Shown here in pieces: positions 33,767-42,645 of a stretch of 64,000 nt of DNA. The DNA lies in contig CAVRXH010000006.1 in assembly GCA_963725175.1 (NCBI GenBank), positions 4,526,001 to 4,590,000 of the forward strand. The letters are read 5' to 3'. The stretch's first letter is position 1. Each line of letters starts with the position of its first letter. The notes beneath the pieces were generated by a model, which worked only from the letters and a program-made list of their open reading frames with translations, was not told where the DNA came from and did not search any database. A program made the translations under genes and the position numbers. The stretch comes from DASUBV01 sp963725175 (lineage in GTDB: Bacteria > Actinomycetota > Actinomycetes > Streptosporangiales > Streptosporangiaceae).

Positions 33767-35359
33767 ATGGAACCTAGCGGCCTGATGGTGTCCACGGGGA
33801 TCGTCGGCTTTTCCCTGGGCGGAGCCTGGCTGCGGTCGGCTCGCGGCCCGGCCACCAGTCTTCGCGGCCAGCTCACCGAGATCGCCTGGTGCGCGGGCGT
33901 GCTCGCGGTGGTCATCGCCGCCGCCGGAAGCTTCTTTCCGCTGATCCCGTCTCTCTGGCCGCACTACTTCACCAGCATGGCGCTGCTGCCGGTCGGGCTG
34001 GCGCTAGTGCTGCGGCCCCGGCTGGCCTTCGCGCTGCTCCCGGCCGGGCTGATCTACCTGGGTGGCTTCGGCCTGGTCATGGCCAGGGACTATGGCTTCT
34101 GGACGTTCCTGCCCGGCCGCTACGCCTTCCTCCCGCTCGGGCACTACAACCTCCAGTACTACCTGGTCCTGCCGCTGGCCTACGCGCTGCTGCTGGCGGG
34201 CGGCTGGCTGGCCTGGCGGGCGGCGGACCTAGAGTCTCCGCTGGTCCGGCTGGCGGTGGGCCGGCTGGCCGTCCGGGGGCGGTCCGAGCCGCCGCGGGCG
34301 CTGTTGCTGCTGCCGGTCCTGGCGATGGCCGGCGAGCTGCTTGCCCCCAACGTGTGGCTCGGTAAGAGCGGCCTCGACCACGCCGTGACGGTGGTGCTGT
34401 GCGCCGCGGCGATCGGCGTGATCAGGCGCGACTCGGACCTGGCCGCGCGCGCCGCCACCGCCGGGATACTTGCCCTCGCCGTCGCGAGCCTGTGGGCGGC
34501 CGGCTCCTGGTGGAGTCTGCCACTGCCCAAGGCACCGAACCGCTACGTGCTTGACGGCCTCGTCGCGATCTCCAGCGGGCCGATGGCCACCGTGGCGATC
34601 GCGCAGGGACTGGTGCTGCTTGTCCTCGGCCTGTGGCTGACCCCGCAGGCGTTCCCGCAGGCCAGGCGGCTACTCGGGCTCGCCTCCAACGCCGACCTGC
34701 TGCGCCGGGTGCAGCGGCTGACCGAGACGCGCGCCGTGGCGGTGGACACCGCGGCGGCGGACCTGCGGCGGCTGGAACGGGACCTGCACGACGGTGCGCA
34801 GGCCAGGCTGGTCGCGCTCGGGATGAACCTGCGGGCCGTGGAGCGGCTCATCCCGGCCAGCCCGGACGCCGCCGTCGCCCTGGTCGCCGAGGCACGGGAG
34901 CTCTCGGCGCGGGCGCTGACCGAGCTGCGCGAGCTGGTCCGCGGCGTGCACCCGCCGGTGCTCGCCGACCGGGGACTCGGCGACGCCGTCAGGGCGCTGG
35001 CCCTGGACACCCCGATGAAGATCGACACCGAGATCGACCTGCCGTCCCGGCTGCCCGCGCCCATCGAGACGGCCTGCTATTTCGCCGTGGCCGAGGTGCT
35101 GACCAACGCCGTGAAGCACTCGGGGGCGCGGGACGCGCGGATCGTGGTCAGGCACGAGGACGGGCGGCTGCGGATCGTGGTGACCGACTTCGGCCTCGGC
35201 GGCGCCAATCCGGCGAACGGCTCCGGGCTGGCCGGCGTGGAGAAGCGGCTCGGCACGTTTGATGGCATCGTGGCGGTGAGCAGCCCGGTTGGCGGGCCCA
35301 CCATGGTGGTCATGGAGGTACCGTGCGCGTCGTCGTCGCAGAAGATCTCTACCTGCTGA
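33767..35359 (+). CDS. Membrane sensor histidine kinase (HisKA_3/NarL-system type)
   Basis: A 530-residue kinase. An N-terminal multi-helix membrane sensor (about seven or eight helices to residue ~300) is followed by the dimerisation segment LERDLHDGAQARLVALGMNL, with phospho-acceptor His341. The HATPase domain shows TNAVKHSGARDA and GSGLAGVEKRLGTFDG. ATG 33767 has GGCGAGGAG upstream. It overlaps the response regulator gene by 37 nt. The signal is unknown; an intact N-box and G-box suggest activity. Confidence 0.9.
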   Translation: MEPSGLMVSTGIVGFSLGGAWLRSARGPATSLRGQLTEIAWCAGVLAVVIAAAGSFFPLIPSLWPHYFTSMALLPVGLALVLRPRLAFALLPAGLIYLGGFGLVMARDYGFWTFLPGRYAFLPLGHYNLQYYLVLPLAYALLLAGGWLAWRAADLESPLVRLAVGRLAVRGRSEPPRALLLLPVLAMAGELLAPNVWLGKSGLDHAVTVVLCAAAIGVIRRDSDLAARAATAGILALAVASLWAAGSWWSLPLPKAPNRYVLDGLVAISSGPMATVAIAQGLVLLVLGLWLTPQAFPQARRLLGLASNADLLRRVQRLTETRAVAVDTAAADLRRLERDLHDGAQARLVALGMNLRAVERLIPASPDAAVALVAEARELSARALTELRELVRGVHPPVLADRGLGDAVRALALDTPMKIDTEIDLPSRLPAPIETACYFAVAEVLTNAVKHSGARDARIVVRHEDGRLRIVVTDFGLGGANPANGSGLAGVEKRLGTFDGIVAVSSPVGGPTMVVMEVPCASSSQKISTC

Positions 35360-35967
35360 GAGAGGGCCTGGTCCGGCTGCTCGACGCGCACGGGTTCGAG
35401 ATAGTCGCGGCGGTCGGCAGCGCCCCCGAGCTGCGCGACGCGCTGCTGGAAAGCAAGCCAGACGTGGCCATCGTGGACGTCCGGCTGCCGCCGACGTTCA
35501 CCGACGACGGGCTGCGCGCCGCGCTGGAGGCGCGGGCCCTGGTCTCCGGCCTGCCCGTGCTGGTGCTCTCCCAGTACGTCGAGCAGCTTTACGCGCGCGA
35601 GCTGCTGGCCGACCAGGCCGGCGGGGTCGGGTACCTGCTCAAGGACCGGGTCTTCAACGACGACCAGTTCATCGACGCGGTCCGCACCGTGGCGGGCGGC
35701 GGCACGGTGATGGACTCCGAGGTGGTGACCAAGCTGCTCGGCCGCCGGGTACGCGACGAGCCGGTCGGCCGGCTATCGGCCAGGGAGCGCGAAGTCCTCG
35801 CGCTGATGGCCGAGGGCCGGTCCAACAGCGCCATCGCCCAGCGGCTGTTCGTCACCGAGAAGGCCGTCGGCAAGCACACCGCGAGCATCTTCGCCAAGCT
35901 CGGCCTCGCGCCGTCGGACGACGATAACCGGCGGGTACTTGCCGTGCTCGCCTACCTGAACTCCTGA
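35323..35967 (+). CDS. LuxR/NarL-type response regulator
   Basis: A 214-residue regulator. The receiver domain MRVVVAEDLYLLREGLVRLL has acceptor Asp52 in AIVDVRLPP and Lys in YLLKDRVF. The C-terminal LuxR HTH reads LSAREREVLALMAEGRSNSAIA ... TEKAVGKHTASIFAKLGL. GTG 35323 lies inside the kinase gene end, so the pair forms one operon. Targets unknown; the adjacent hutI or downstream genes are candidates only by position. Confidence 0.93.
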   Translation: MRVVVAEDLYLLREGLVRLLDAHGFEIVAAVGSAPELRDALLESKPDVAIVDVRLPPTFTDDGLRAALEARALVSGLPVLVLSQYVEQLYARELLADQAGGVGYLLKDRVFNDDQFIDAVRTVAGGGTVMDSEVVTKLLGRRVRDEPVGRLSAREREVLALMAEGRSNSAIAQRLFVTEKAVGKHTASIFAKLGLAPSDDDNRRVLAVLAYLNS

Positions 35968-36007
35968 CGAACGCCACTCGCCTTCCGGTCGCCGGTCCTG
36001 CTCAGGC

Positions 36008-36523
36008 TCAGGAACGTCCCACGGGCGGGTAGCCGCCCCGGAACCTGACCAGCGGCGCGCCGGTCTCGGCCTGGTAGGGCACCGCGAGCACTTGCGCGAT
36101 GACCAGCAGGTGATCGCCGGCCGGGACCCGCTGGGCCACCTCGCACTCCAGCGCGGCCAGGCCCCCGCCGGGGATCAGCGCGCCGGAGATCTCGCCCCGG
36201 CTGTGCGGCAGCCCGTCGAGCAGCAGCCGGGCGCCGGGCCTGCCCGGCGCCGCGAACCGGCCCGCCACCGCCCGCTGCCCGGCCGCCAGCAGGGTCACCG
36301 CGAACTTGTCCAGCCGGCCAAGCAGCTCGGCCGGGTAGCCGTCCTTGGCCAGCGAGACCGCGACCAGCGGCGGGTCGGCGGACAGCGGGCAGCAGGCGCT
36401 GACGGTGGTCCCGATGTCGTCGCGGCCATCCGCGACCGTGACCAGGGTGACGCCGGCGGCCCAGCCCTGACGGACACCGGCGAATCTGGCGGTGGTGTCG
36501 CCGGAAGCAATCCGTTCCGTCAC
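36008..36523 (-). CDS. Flavin reductase-like FMN-binding protein
   Basis: A 171-residue protein of the flavin-reductase-domain family: TTARFAGVRQGWAAGVTLVTV, TVSACCPLSADPPLVAVSLAKDG, FAVTLLAAGQRAVAGRFA and LECEVAQRVPAGDHLLVIAQV. These reduce FMN/FAD with NAD(P)H for two-component monooxygenases. GTG 36523 overlaps the stop of the upstream sppA-like gene in a GTGA. No partner oxygenase component is adjacent. Confidence 0.88.
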   Translation of the reverse strand: MTERIASGDTTARFAGVRQGWAAGVTLVTVADGRDDIGTTVSACCPLSADPPLVAVSLAKDGYPAELLGRLDKFAVTLLAAGQRAVAGRFAAPGRPGARLLLDGLPHSRGEISGALIPGGGLAALECEVAQRVPAGDHLLVIAQVLAVPYQAETGAPLVRFRGGYPPVGRS

Positions 36524-38229
36524 TCGAAAGTCCAGCTCCCCGGCAGGGTCAGCGGACCGTAGGGGGACAGGCCCGCGCGGGCCGCGAGCCGCCAGGCCGG
36601 CCCCCAGCTCTCGGCGAGCACGGCGGCGGCAGCGGCGTTCCTGCTGTCGCTGGAGGTCGGCGGGCGGAGCCGGTCGAGCGGGCCGACCCTCGGGTAGCCG
36701 CGCAGCGGCGCCTTCTCCGCGAGGCCGGCCCGGCGCCGGGCCAGCGCGGTCGCGTGGTCCAGGCCGCCGAGCTCGTCCACCAGGCCGTTGCCGAGCGCGT
36801 CGGCGCCGGTCCACACCCGGCCCCTGGCCAGCTCGTGCACCCGCTCGCGGGTCATCGAGCGGCCCTGGGCGACCTTGCCGGTGAAGTCGTCGTAGATGTG
36901 GTCGAGCCAGTCGTTCACCAGCGCCCATTCATCGTCGCTGAACGGCCGCTGGGTGGAGAACATGGCGGCGTGCGCGCCCTCGCTGACCAGGTCACTGCTG
37001 ATCCCGATGCGGCCAAAGGCCTCGCCGAGCACCGGCTTGCCTGACAGCACGCCGATGGAGCCGGTGATCGTGCCGGGCTGCGCCACGATGACATCCGCGG
37101 CCATCGCGATGAAGTAGCCGCCGGAGGCCGCCACGTCGCTCATCGACACCACGACCGGCTTGCCCGCCGCACGGGCACGGACCACCTCGCGCCAGATCGT
37201 GTCCGAGGCGACGTACGAGCCACCCGGGCTGTTCACCCGCAGCACGATCGCCTTGGCCTGCTCGTCCGCCACGGCGGCGCGGATCGCCGCCGCGATGGTG
37301 TCGGAGCCCATCGCGCCGCCCGACAGCGGCCCGCGGCCGCTGCGGCCGCGCCTGATCGGCCCGGTCGCGTAGATCATCGCGACCACCGGCTCGTGCCGGG
37401 TCGCCGGCAGCGTCCTGGCCTTCTCCGCCAGCGCACGCGAGCGCTGGTAGCGGCCCAGGTACAGCAGGGTGGCGCCGGCGCCCGCCCGGCTGCGGACGCT
37501 GGAGTACACCTCGTCCCGGTAGCCGAGCACGTCGACCAGGCCCGCCTCCAGCGCCTGGGCGGCGCGGAACGGCCCGGCGTCGATCAGCTCGCCGACCCTG
37601 GCCCGGTCCAGCCCGCGGCGCTCCGCGATGGCGTCGGTGAGCTGCTCGGTGACCGAGGCGAGCAGCCGCGCGGTCTCCTCCCTGGCCGGCTCGGAGAAGC
37701 CGTGCTCGGTGAGCTGCTCGGCCGCGCTCTTGTACTCGTGCCGCTTGCCCACCTGGAAGTCGGCGCCGAGCTTGTCCAGGGCGCCGCGCAGGAACACCCG
37801 TTCCGTGGCGATCCCGGTCAGCCCCAGGTCACCAGAGGGCTGGAGGTAGATCGTGTCGAACGCGGTGGCCAGGTAGTAGGCGACGTTGCCAGCCGAGAAC
37901 TCGCCGAAGGAGTCCGTCCAGGCCACCGTGGGCTTGCCGGAGGCGGCGAAGTCGCGGATCGCGTCCCGCAGTTCCTGGGCGATGCCCAGCCCGATGGGCC
38001 GGCCGCCGATCCTGGCGACCAGGGCCTTGACCCGGTCATCGATCCTGGCCCGGCGCAGGCCGTCCAGCACATCGGCCAGGACCAGGCGGTGCCGGGCCAT
38101 CACCGCCGACACCGGGTCGGCGGGCCGGGTCTCCGACAGCCCGTCGGTGAGGTCTAGTTCCAGGATCAGCGGCGCGGCCCGCTGCTCGCGTAGCTTGACG
38201 AGGCGGGCGGCGAGTGTCGGCTCAGGCAT
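36520..38229 (-). CDS. sppA: Signal peptide peptidase SppA-type S49 protease (long form)
   Basis: A 569-residue protease with two S49 repeats like the E. coli 67-kDa SppA. Lys167 in RHEYKSAAEQ of the first repeat and Ser369 in DVAASGGYFIAMAAD of the second form the Ser-Lys dyad; TGSIGVLSGKPVLGE follows. It lacks an obvious N-terminal membrane helix, so it may be cytoplasmic or peripheral. Divergent from the NUDIX gene with only 24 nt between starts, and coupled to the flavin reductase gene. Confidence 0.92.
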   Translation of the reverse strand: MPEPTLAARLVKLREQRAAPLILELDLTDGLSETRPADPVSAVMARHRLVLADVLDGLRRARIDDRVKALVARIGGRPIGLGIAQELRDAIRDFAASGKPTVAWTDSFGEFSAGNVAYYLATAFDTIYLQPSGDLGLTGIATERVFLRGALDKLGADFQVGKRHEYKSAAEQLTEHGFSEPAREETARLLASVTEQLTDAIAERRGLDRARVGELIDAGPFRAAQALEAGLVDVLGYRDEVYSSVRSRAGAGATLLYLGRYQRSRALAEKARTLPATRHEPVVAMIYATGPIRRGRSGRGPLSGGAMGSDTIAAAIRAAVADEQAKAIVLRVNSPGGSYVASDTIWREVVRARAAGKPVVVSMSDVAASGGYFIAMAADVIVAQPGTITGSIGVLSGKPVLGEAFGRIGISSDLVSEGAHAAMFSTQRPFSDDEWALVNDWLDHIYDDFTGKVAQGRSMTRERVHELARGRVWTGADALGNGLVDELGGLDHATALARRRAGLAEKAPLRGYPRVGPLDRLRPPTSSDSRNAAAAAVLAESWGPAWRLAARAGLSPYGPLTLPGSWTFE

Positions 38230-38253
38230 GGGTTCAGGCTATCGTCGGCCTCG

Positions 38254-39244
38254 ATGGCAAGTCGCGATGGAAACGGCTGGGTTACCTGCACGCTCGGGCA
38301 CCAGCACTGGGGAAAGTTCGGCGCCGCCGGGCTGCTGGCCTATGCCGGCGGGCCTGACGAGGTGCGAGTCCTGCTCCAGCACCGGTGCTGGTGGAGCCAC
38401 CACGGCGGCACCTGGGGCCTGCCGGGCGGCGCGGCGGACAGCCACGAGTCGCCCGTCGCGGCGGCCCTGCGGGAGGCGGCCGAGGAATGCGCCGTCCCGG
38501 TCGGCGCCCTGGTGGTACGCGGCGTCTACGCCGACATTCACGGCGGCTGGACCTATCACACGATCTTCGCCAGCGCCGCTGCCCCGTTCGACGCCTACCC
38601 GGCCAGTGACGAGACCGACGACGTGACCTGGGCGGCCGTTCCCGGCGTGGCCGACCTGGAGCTGCACCCCGGCTTCGCCGCGCGCTGGGCCGAGCTGGCT
38701 GGGGCGCTGGCGCCGCTGACCGTCATCGTGGACGCCGCCAACGTGGTCGGCTCCCGGCCCGATGGCTGGTGGCGGGACCGGGTCGGCGCGGCCAGGCGGC
38801 TGGTCACCGAGCTGGCGGCGCTCGCCGGGCAGGGCATGACCGACGTCCCGGCCGAGCTCGGCCTGCCCGGGCCGGCCCGCTGGTTCCCTGACATCGTCGT
38901 GGTGCTGGAAGGCCAGGCGCGCGGCGCCGCCCCGGCCGGGACCCCGCCGGCCGGAGCGGCCGGGGCCGCCGCGCTGGGCGGCGAAGGCCGGCTGCAGCGT
39001 GGTCAGCGCCGACGGGTCCGGCGACGACACGATCGCCCGGCTGGCCGGGGAGCTGCCGGGTCGCCGGATTGTCGTCACCGCCGACCGGGAGCTGAAGGCC
39101 AGGTGCGTGGCGGCCGGGGCGGTGCTGGCCGGGCCGCGCTGGCTGACCGGGCAGCTCGGCGGCCAGTCTGGTGGGCTGTCTGGCGGCCGGGCTGACGGAC
39201 AGGCTGGCGGGCAGCGCGGCAGCAAGGGCGGCGGGGCGGGATGA
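38254..39244 (+). pseudogene. NUDIX hydrolase fused to a NYN/PIN-like domain, apparent single-base frameshift
   Basis: The N-terminal NUDIX domain has the box GGAADSHESPVAAALREAAEE with the REAAEE core. The C-terminal half begins TVIVDAANVVGSRPDGWWRDR, a NYN/YacP-like nuclease motif. The frame changes at about 38998 (one extra base in ggctgcagcg) and continues VVSADGSGDDTIARLAGELPG and VVTADRELKARC, the rest of the NYN-like domain. Corrected length 329 residues. The NUDIX part cleaves nucleoside-diphosphate derivatives; the NYN part suggests RNA binding or cleavage. The stop overlaps the P450 start in ATGA. Confidence 0.82.
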
Positions 39245-40422
39245 GTTACCCGCTGGGTGCGGCGGTGACGACGGATCAGCTCACCGAGGATCCGCACCCG
39301 GTGCTGCGGGAGCTGCGTGCCGCCGAGCCCGTTTCCTGGCTGCCCGCGCTTGGCGGCTGGCTGGTGACCAGGCGGGACCTGGCCGAGCAGGTGCTGCGCG
39401 ATGCGGCCGGCTTCACCGTGGACGATCCCCGGTTCACCACCGCCCAGGTCGTCGGCCCGAGCATGCTCTCGCTGGACGGGGCGGAGCACCGGAGGCACCG
39501 GGAGCCCTTCGCCCGGGCGCTGCGGCGCGGGGACATCAGCTCCGGGCTGGCCGAATTCACCACGAGCGAGGCGACCCGCCTGGTGGCGGCGCTGGCGTCG
39601 AACGGGCGGCGGCGGGCGGAGCTGCGGCGCGGGCTGGCCGGGCCGCTGGCTGTTGCCGTGATGGCGCAGGTGCTGGGGCTGGGCGACATCGACCCGGCGG
39701 TGCTGCTGTCCTGGTACGACGCCATCGTCGCCGGGGTGTCGGAGCTGTCCGCCGCGCCGGGGGAACCGGCCAGGCGGGTGCCGCCCGCCGCGGTGGCCGC
39801 GTTCGGCGAGCTGCGGGATTGCCTGGCCGGGGTCATCCGGGCACCCGCCGGGACTTCGCCGCTGGCCGCCGCTGCCACCACCGCCGGGCTCAGCGTGGAC
39901 GAGATCGTCTCCAATGCCGCCGTCATGCTGTTCGGCGGCATTGAGACCACCGAGGGCATGATCTGCAACGCCGTCTGGCACCTGCTGTCCAGCCCCGCGC
40001 AGCTCGCGGCGCTGGCCGCCGACCGGTCGCTGGCCGGCGGGGCGATCGACGAGTCGCTGCGGCTGGAGCCGGCCGCCGCCGTGGTGGACCGCTACGCCAC
40101 GGCCGACGCCGCGCTCGGCCCGGCGCGAGTCCGCGCCGGGGACCTGGTCACCGTGTCCCTGGCCGGGGCCAACCGCGACCCGGCGACGTTCCCCGACCCG
40201 GACCGGTTCGACCTGCGGCGGGCCAACGCCCGGCAGAACCTCGGCTTCGCGCTCGGCCCGCACTTCTGCGTCGGCGCGCAACTCGCCCGGATGGAGACCG
40301 AGGCCGCGCTCGGCGCGCTGCTCGACCAGTTGCCCGGCCTCGCGCTCGACCCCGCGCGGCCCGCCGCGCCGCGCGGCCTCGTCTTCCGCAAGCCCCCCGC
40401 CCTCCACGTCCTCTGGGGCTAG
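39241..40422 (+). CDS. Cytochrome P450
   Basis: A 393-residue bacterial class I P450. I-helix MLFGGIETTEG with the conserved acid/Thr pair as Glu-Thr-Thr, ExxR as ESLR, haem-binding FALGPHFCVGAQLARME with Cys343. Slightly short at the N-terminus but complete. ATG 39241 overlaps the NUDIX-NYN stop. The only ferredoxin in the window is at 12.4 kb. Substrate unknown; no biosynthetic cluster surrounds it. Confidence 0.93.
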   Translation: MSYPLGAAVTTDQLTEDPHPVLRELRAAEPVSWLPALGGWLVTRRDLAEQVLRDAAGFTVDDPRFTTAQVVGPSMLSLDGAEHRRHREPFARALRRGDISSGLAEFTTSEATRLVAALASNGRRRAELRRGLAGPLAVAVMAQVLGLGDIDPAVLLSWYDAIVAGVSELSAAPGEPARRVPPAAVAAFGELRDCLAGVIRAPAGTSPLAAAATTAGLSVDEIVSNAAVMLFGGIETTEGMICNAVWHLLSSPAQLAALAADRSLAGGAIDESLRLEPAAAVVDRYATADAALGPARVRAGDLVTVSLAGANRDPATFPDPDRFDLRRANARQNLGFALGPHFCVGAQLARMETEAALGALLDQLPGLALDPARPAAPRGLVFRKPPALHVLWG

Positions 40423-40446
40423 CCGGCTCCATAAGCGGCTGGCCGG

Positions 40447-41310
40447 TCAGGCGAGCTGGATGGATCGCTTGGACAGGCCCAGCCAGTAGCCGGTGATCGT
40501 GGTGACCGGGGCCGGGGACTCGGCGGCGCCGAGCGTCACGAACAGCGGCGCGTAGTGCTCGGTGGTCGGGTGCGCGTACCTGGCCGCGGGCGCGTCGCGC
40601 AGCGAAGCGAGCGTGTCCACGTCGCCCGCCTCCAGCGCGCCGGCCGCCCAGTGGTCGAACTCCGCCGACCAGGCCGGCGGCGGCGCGTTGAACCGGAAGT
40701 CGCGCAGGAACGGCAGCCCGTGGGTGAGGAACCCGCTGCCGATGATCAGCACGCCCTCGTCACGCAGCGGCCGCAGCGCGGCACCGAGGCGCAGCAGCCG
40801 TTCCGGCTCCAGAGCTGGCATCGAGACCTGCAGGACCGGGATGTCGGCGTCCGGGTACATCACCGTGAGCGGCACGTAGGCACCGTGGTCGAGGCCGCGC
40901 TCGGGCTGTTCGGCGACCTCCTCGCGGCCGGCCAGCAGCGCGTGCACCCGCGCGGCCAGGTCCGGCGCTCCCGGCGCCGGGTACCGCGCCCGGTAGTAGC
41001 GCTCGGGGAAGCCGTAGAAGTCGTAGACCAGCGGCGCGGCGTCGGCGGTCGCCGCGATCGTCAGTGGCGCCGCCTCCCAGTGCGCCGAGACCACCAGGAT
41101 CGCCGTCGGCCGGGGCAGCGCCCTGGCCCACGCCGCTAGCTGGACCACCCACAGCGGGTCGTCGACCAGCGGCGGTGCGCCGTGCCCCAGGTAGAGCGCC
41201 GGCATCCGGCCAGGCAGCACCGCTCCGCCGGCCAGCGCGGTGACCAGCATCGCCGCGTCGTCAGGCACCGGCTCGTGGTCGGGCGCCTGCCCGAGAAGTT
41301 CCTCGTCCAT
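40447..41310 (-). CDS. DODA-type extradiol ring-cleavage dioxygenase (LigB superfamily)
   Basis: A 287-residue class III extradiol dioxygenase-like protein. Candidate metal/catalytic motifs: ALYLGHGAPPLVDD, VVSAHWEAAPLTI, LDHGAYVPLTVMYP and IIGSGFLTHGLPFLR. Homologues in plants and bacteria open DOPA-type catechols, though many bacterial ones have unknown substrates. ATG 41310 with GGAGCGGGC upstream is preferred. Convergent with the P450 gene (24 nt apart). Confidence 0.88.
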   Translation of the reverse strand: MDEELLGQAPDHEPVPDDAAMLVTALAGGAVLPGRMPALYLGHGAPPLVDDPLWVVQLAAWARALPRPTAILVVSAHWEAAPLTIAATADAAPLVYDFYGFPERYYRARYPAPGAPDLAARVHALLAGREEVAEQPERGLDHGAYVPLTVMYPDADIPVLQVSMPALEPERLLRLGAALRPLRDEGVLIIGSGFLTHGLPFLRDFRFNAPPPAWSAEFDHWAAGALEAGDVDTLASLRDAPAARYAHPTTEHYAPLFVTLGAAESPAPVTTITGYWLGLSKRSIQLA

Positions 41311-41411
41311 GCCCGCTCCGCTCACCGCGACCCCGCGTAACCGTCCGCTAAATGGACCGTAACGCAGGCCGCCGCACCGCGCGGCGGGCGCCGTCCTGGT
41401 AAGCCGCCTGG

Positions 41412-41699
41412 CTAGAACTTGGAGAATCCGTGCAGGACGAAGAACAGAACGACCAGGGAGACCAGTATCCGGAAGCCCAGGAAGATCAGGCCTGTCCGCC
41501 CGCGAGGCCAGAAGCCGTAGCGGCGCCGGCCGGTCGACGTATAGCCGCCGAAGAACGGCTGCTGGTTGCTGCCCCCGTGGCCGCCATGATGGTGCGTGTT
41601 GTGCCCGCCGCCGAAGTGCCCGCCGCCGGAGTGGCCGCCACCACCAGAGTGGCCGCCGCCCCCGCCCCCGCCTCCGCCGCCTCCGGCATCTCCGTGCAT
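41412..41699 (-). CDS. Small Gly/His-rich membrane protein beside the His-Xaa-Ser locus
   Basis: About 95 residues. The N-terminal third is Gly/His/Ser repeats (GGGHSGGGGHSGGGHFGGG, then HNTHHHGGHGG), followed by RRRYGFWPRGRTG and a C-terminal transmembrane helix LIFLGFRILVSLVVLFFVLHG. ATG 41699 has AGGGTGAGC upstream; GTG 41708 is an alternative. No family recognised. The H-S-G-rich repeats and divergent placement next to hxsA make it a candidate partner, metal-binding protein or second substrate of the system (inference). The next 5' region is AT-richer. Confidence 0.6.
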   Translation of the reverse strand: MHGDAGGGGGGGGGGGHSGGGGHSGGGHFGGGHNTHHHGGHGGSNQQPFFGGYTSTGRRRYGFWPRGRTGLIFLGFRILVSLVVLFFVLHGFSKF

Positions 41700-41710
41700 G
41701 TTGCTCACCC

Positions 41711-42045
41711 TCGTCCCGTTGCCCGCTCGCCACGCGGCCCCGTATACCGCTGGCCTAGGTAGTCACATGATGACCCTGATTTGTCCCATGAGCTAGCAAA
41801 GTCGGGTAACAGCTCAGGCGAAGAGTGCTGTGCCTCGCCGGATCCGCCCGGTCGGCCAGCGTCAGGCAACGGCCGGCGGCCGAACCGTAGGAGAACCGCG
41901 ATGGTGTCGGGTGGTCGTGTGTTAAATGCCTATAGAAGGCATCATTTTAGCTCTAATAAACCTGTCAAAACATCTCAAAATATGCAACTCAGAAATCGAG
42001 CATATTCGGCGGCTTGATGTCGCCTACCTGGTATGGTCGCGCGTC
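41711..42045 (+). promoter_or_regulatory. Leader/promoter region of the hxs operon
   Basis: 335 bp upstream of hxsA. 41805-41900 is G/C-rich with possible stems: GGCGA with TCGCC around 41820-41850, and CGGTCGGCC with GGCCGAACCG around 41860-41890. 41920-42010 is strikingly AT-rich for this genome and contains a hairpin ATGCCT-N5-AGGCAT (41926-41942). It looks like a structured leader plus promoter. No known riboswitch family could be matched. Confidence 0.4.
41901..42017 (+). CDS. Possible 38-residue small ORF ahead of hxsA
   Basis: ATG 41901 is preceded by AGGAGAACCGCG, a good Shine-Dalgarno with 7-8 nt spacing, and is open to TGA at 42015-42017. The product starts MVSGGRVLNAYRRHHFSS and is basic. 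Codon use is unlike the rest of the window (many A/T-ending codons), so it may be a regulatory leader peptide, a decayed remnant, or chance. It ends 28 nt before hxsA. Confidence 0.3.
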   Translation: MVSGGRVLNAYRRHHFSSNKPVKTSQNMQLRNRAYSAA

Positions 42046-42645
42046 ATGAGGCGATCGCCGATCCTGCCTGTGAGCGCGGCCGTCGCCGCTGTGGCACTCG
42101 GCGCATCGCCGAGCCTCGCCGCCGTGCCGCCGCCCGGCAGGCAGGACAACGGCAGCCACGTCTCCTTCCCGCTCCTGGCCTTAAGCCAGGCGACGCATGC
42201 GGCGGGGCCGAGCAGCCACTACTCGCATTACAGCCACTCGTCGCATTCATCGCACTCGTCGCACTCCTCGCATTACTCAAGCTCGCATAATTCGCACGCG
42301 TCGCACTCTTCGCATTCGTCGCACTTCTCTTCGAGCCCCTCGGCGCCGCCGCCGTCGCCGGTGCCAACCACGACAAGCGCCACGCCATCCGCGCCGGCTT
42401 CGGCGCACCATCACGCGCATCACCACCATGCGCATCGGGTGACCGCGAGTCCATCCCCGGCAAGCCCCAGCCCGTCACCGTCACCCACGCCGACGTCGTC
42501 GAGCCCGACAACCTTCCGCACCCGGCCTGCCAGCAACGACGGGCCCGGAGCCGGCGCGGATACCGCTGCCGTCGTCATCGTGGTAGCCGGCGGCGTCGCG
42601 TATTTCTACCTGCGCAGGAAGCGCGGGCGAGGTAGCGGGCGATGA
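42046..42645 (+). CDS. hxsA: His-Xaa-Ser repeat protein HxsA (modification substrate)
   Basis: A 199-residue secreted/membrane-anchored protein. Signal peptide residues 1-26 (ALGASPSLAA). Residues 58-96 hold 12 H-x-S triplets (His 58, 61, 64, 67, 70, 73, 76, 81, 84, 87, 90, 93), mostly at a period of three; at DNA level a 9-bp repeat. A Pro/Ser/Thr region, a His cluster (121-130, HHHAHHHHAH), more Pro/Ser, then a TM helix 173-189 with an RRKRGRG tail follow. It fits the computationally defined His-Xaa-Ser system substrate HxsA. The stop overlaps hxsD (ATGA). ATG 42046 chosen because the signal peptide starts there. Confidence 0.85.
   Translation: MRRSPILPVSAAVAAVALGASPSLAAVPPPGRQDNGSHVSFPLLALSQATHAAGPSSHYSHYSHSSHSSHSSHSSHYSSSHNSHASHSSHSSHFSSSPSAPPPSPVPTTTSATPSAPASAHHHAHHHHAHRVTASPSPASPSPSPSPTPTSSSPTTFRTRPASNDGPGAGADTAAVVIVVAGGVAYFYLRRKRGRGSGR

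Noticed and set aside
39241..41310. Secondary-metabolite cluster around the P450 and DODA-type dioxygenase
   Set aside because: Genes are convergent, and no core biosynthetic enzyme or regulator is adjacent.
41850..41900. SAM-IV or glycine riboswitch in the hxs leader
   Set aside because: Short look-alikes (GCCAGCGTCAGGC, TCAGGCGAA) occur, but the conserved core and pseudoknot could not be assembled.
42600..42645. LPXTG-type sortase signal at the HxsA C-terminus
   Set aside because: Has a TM helix and basic tail but no LPxTG-like pentapeptide before it.
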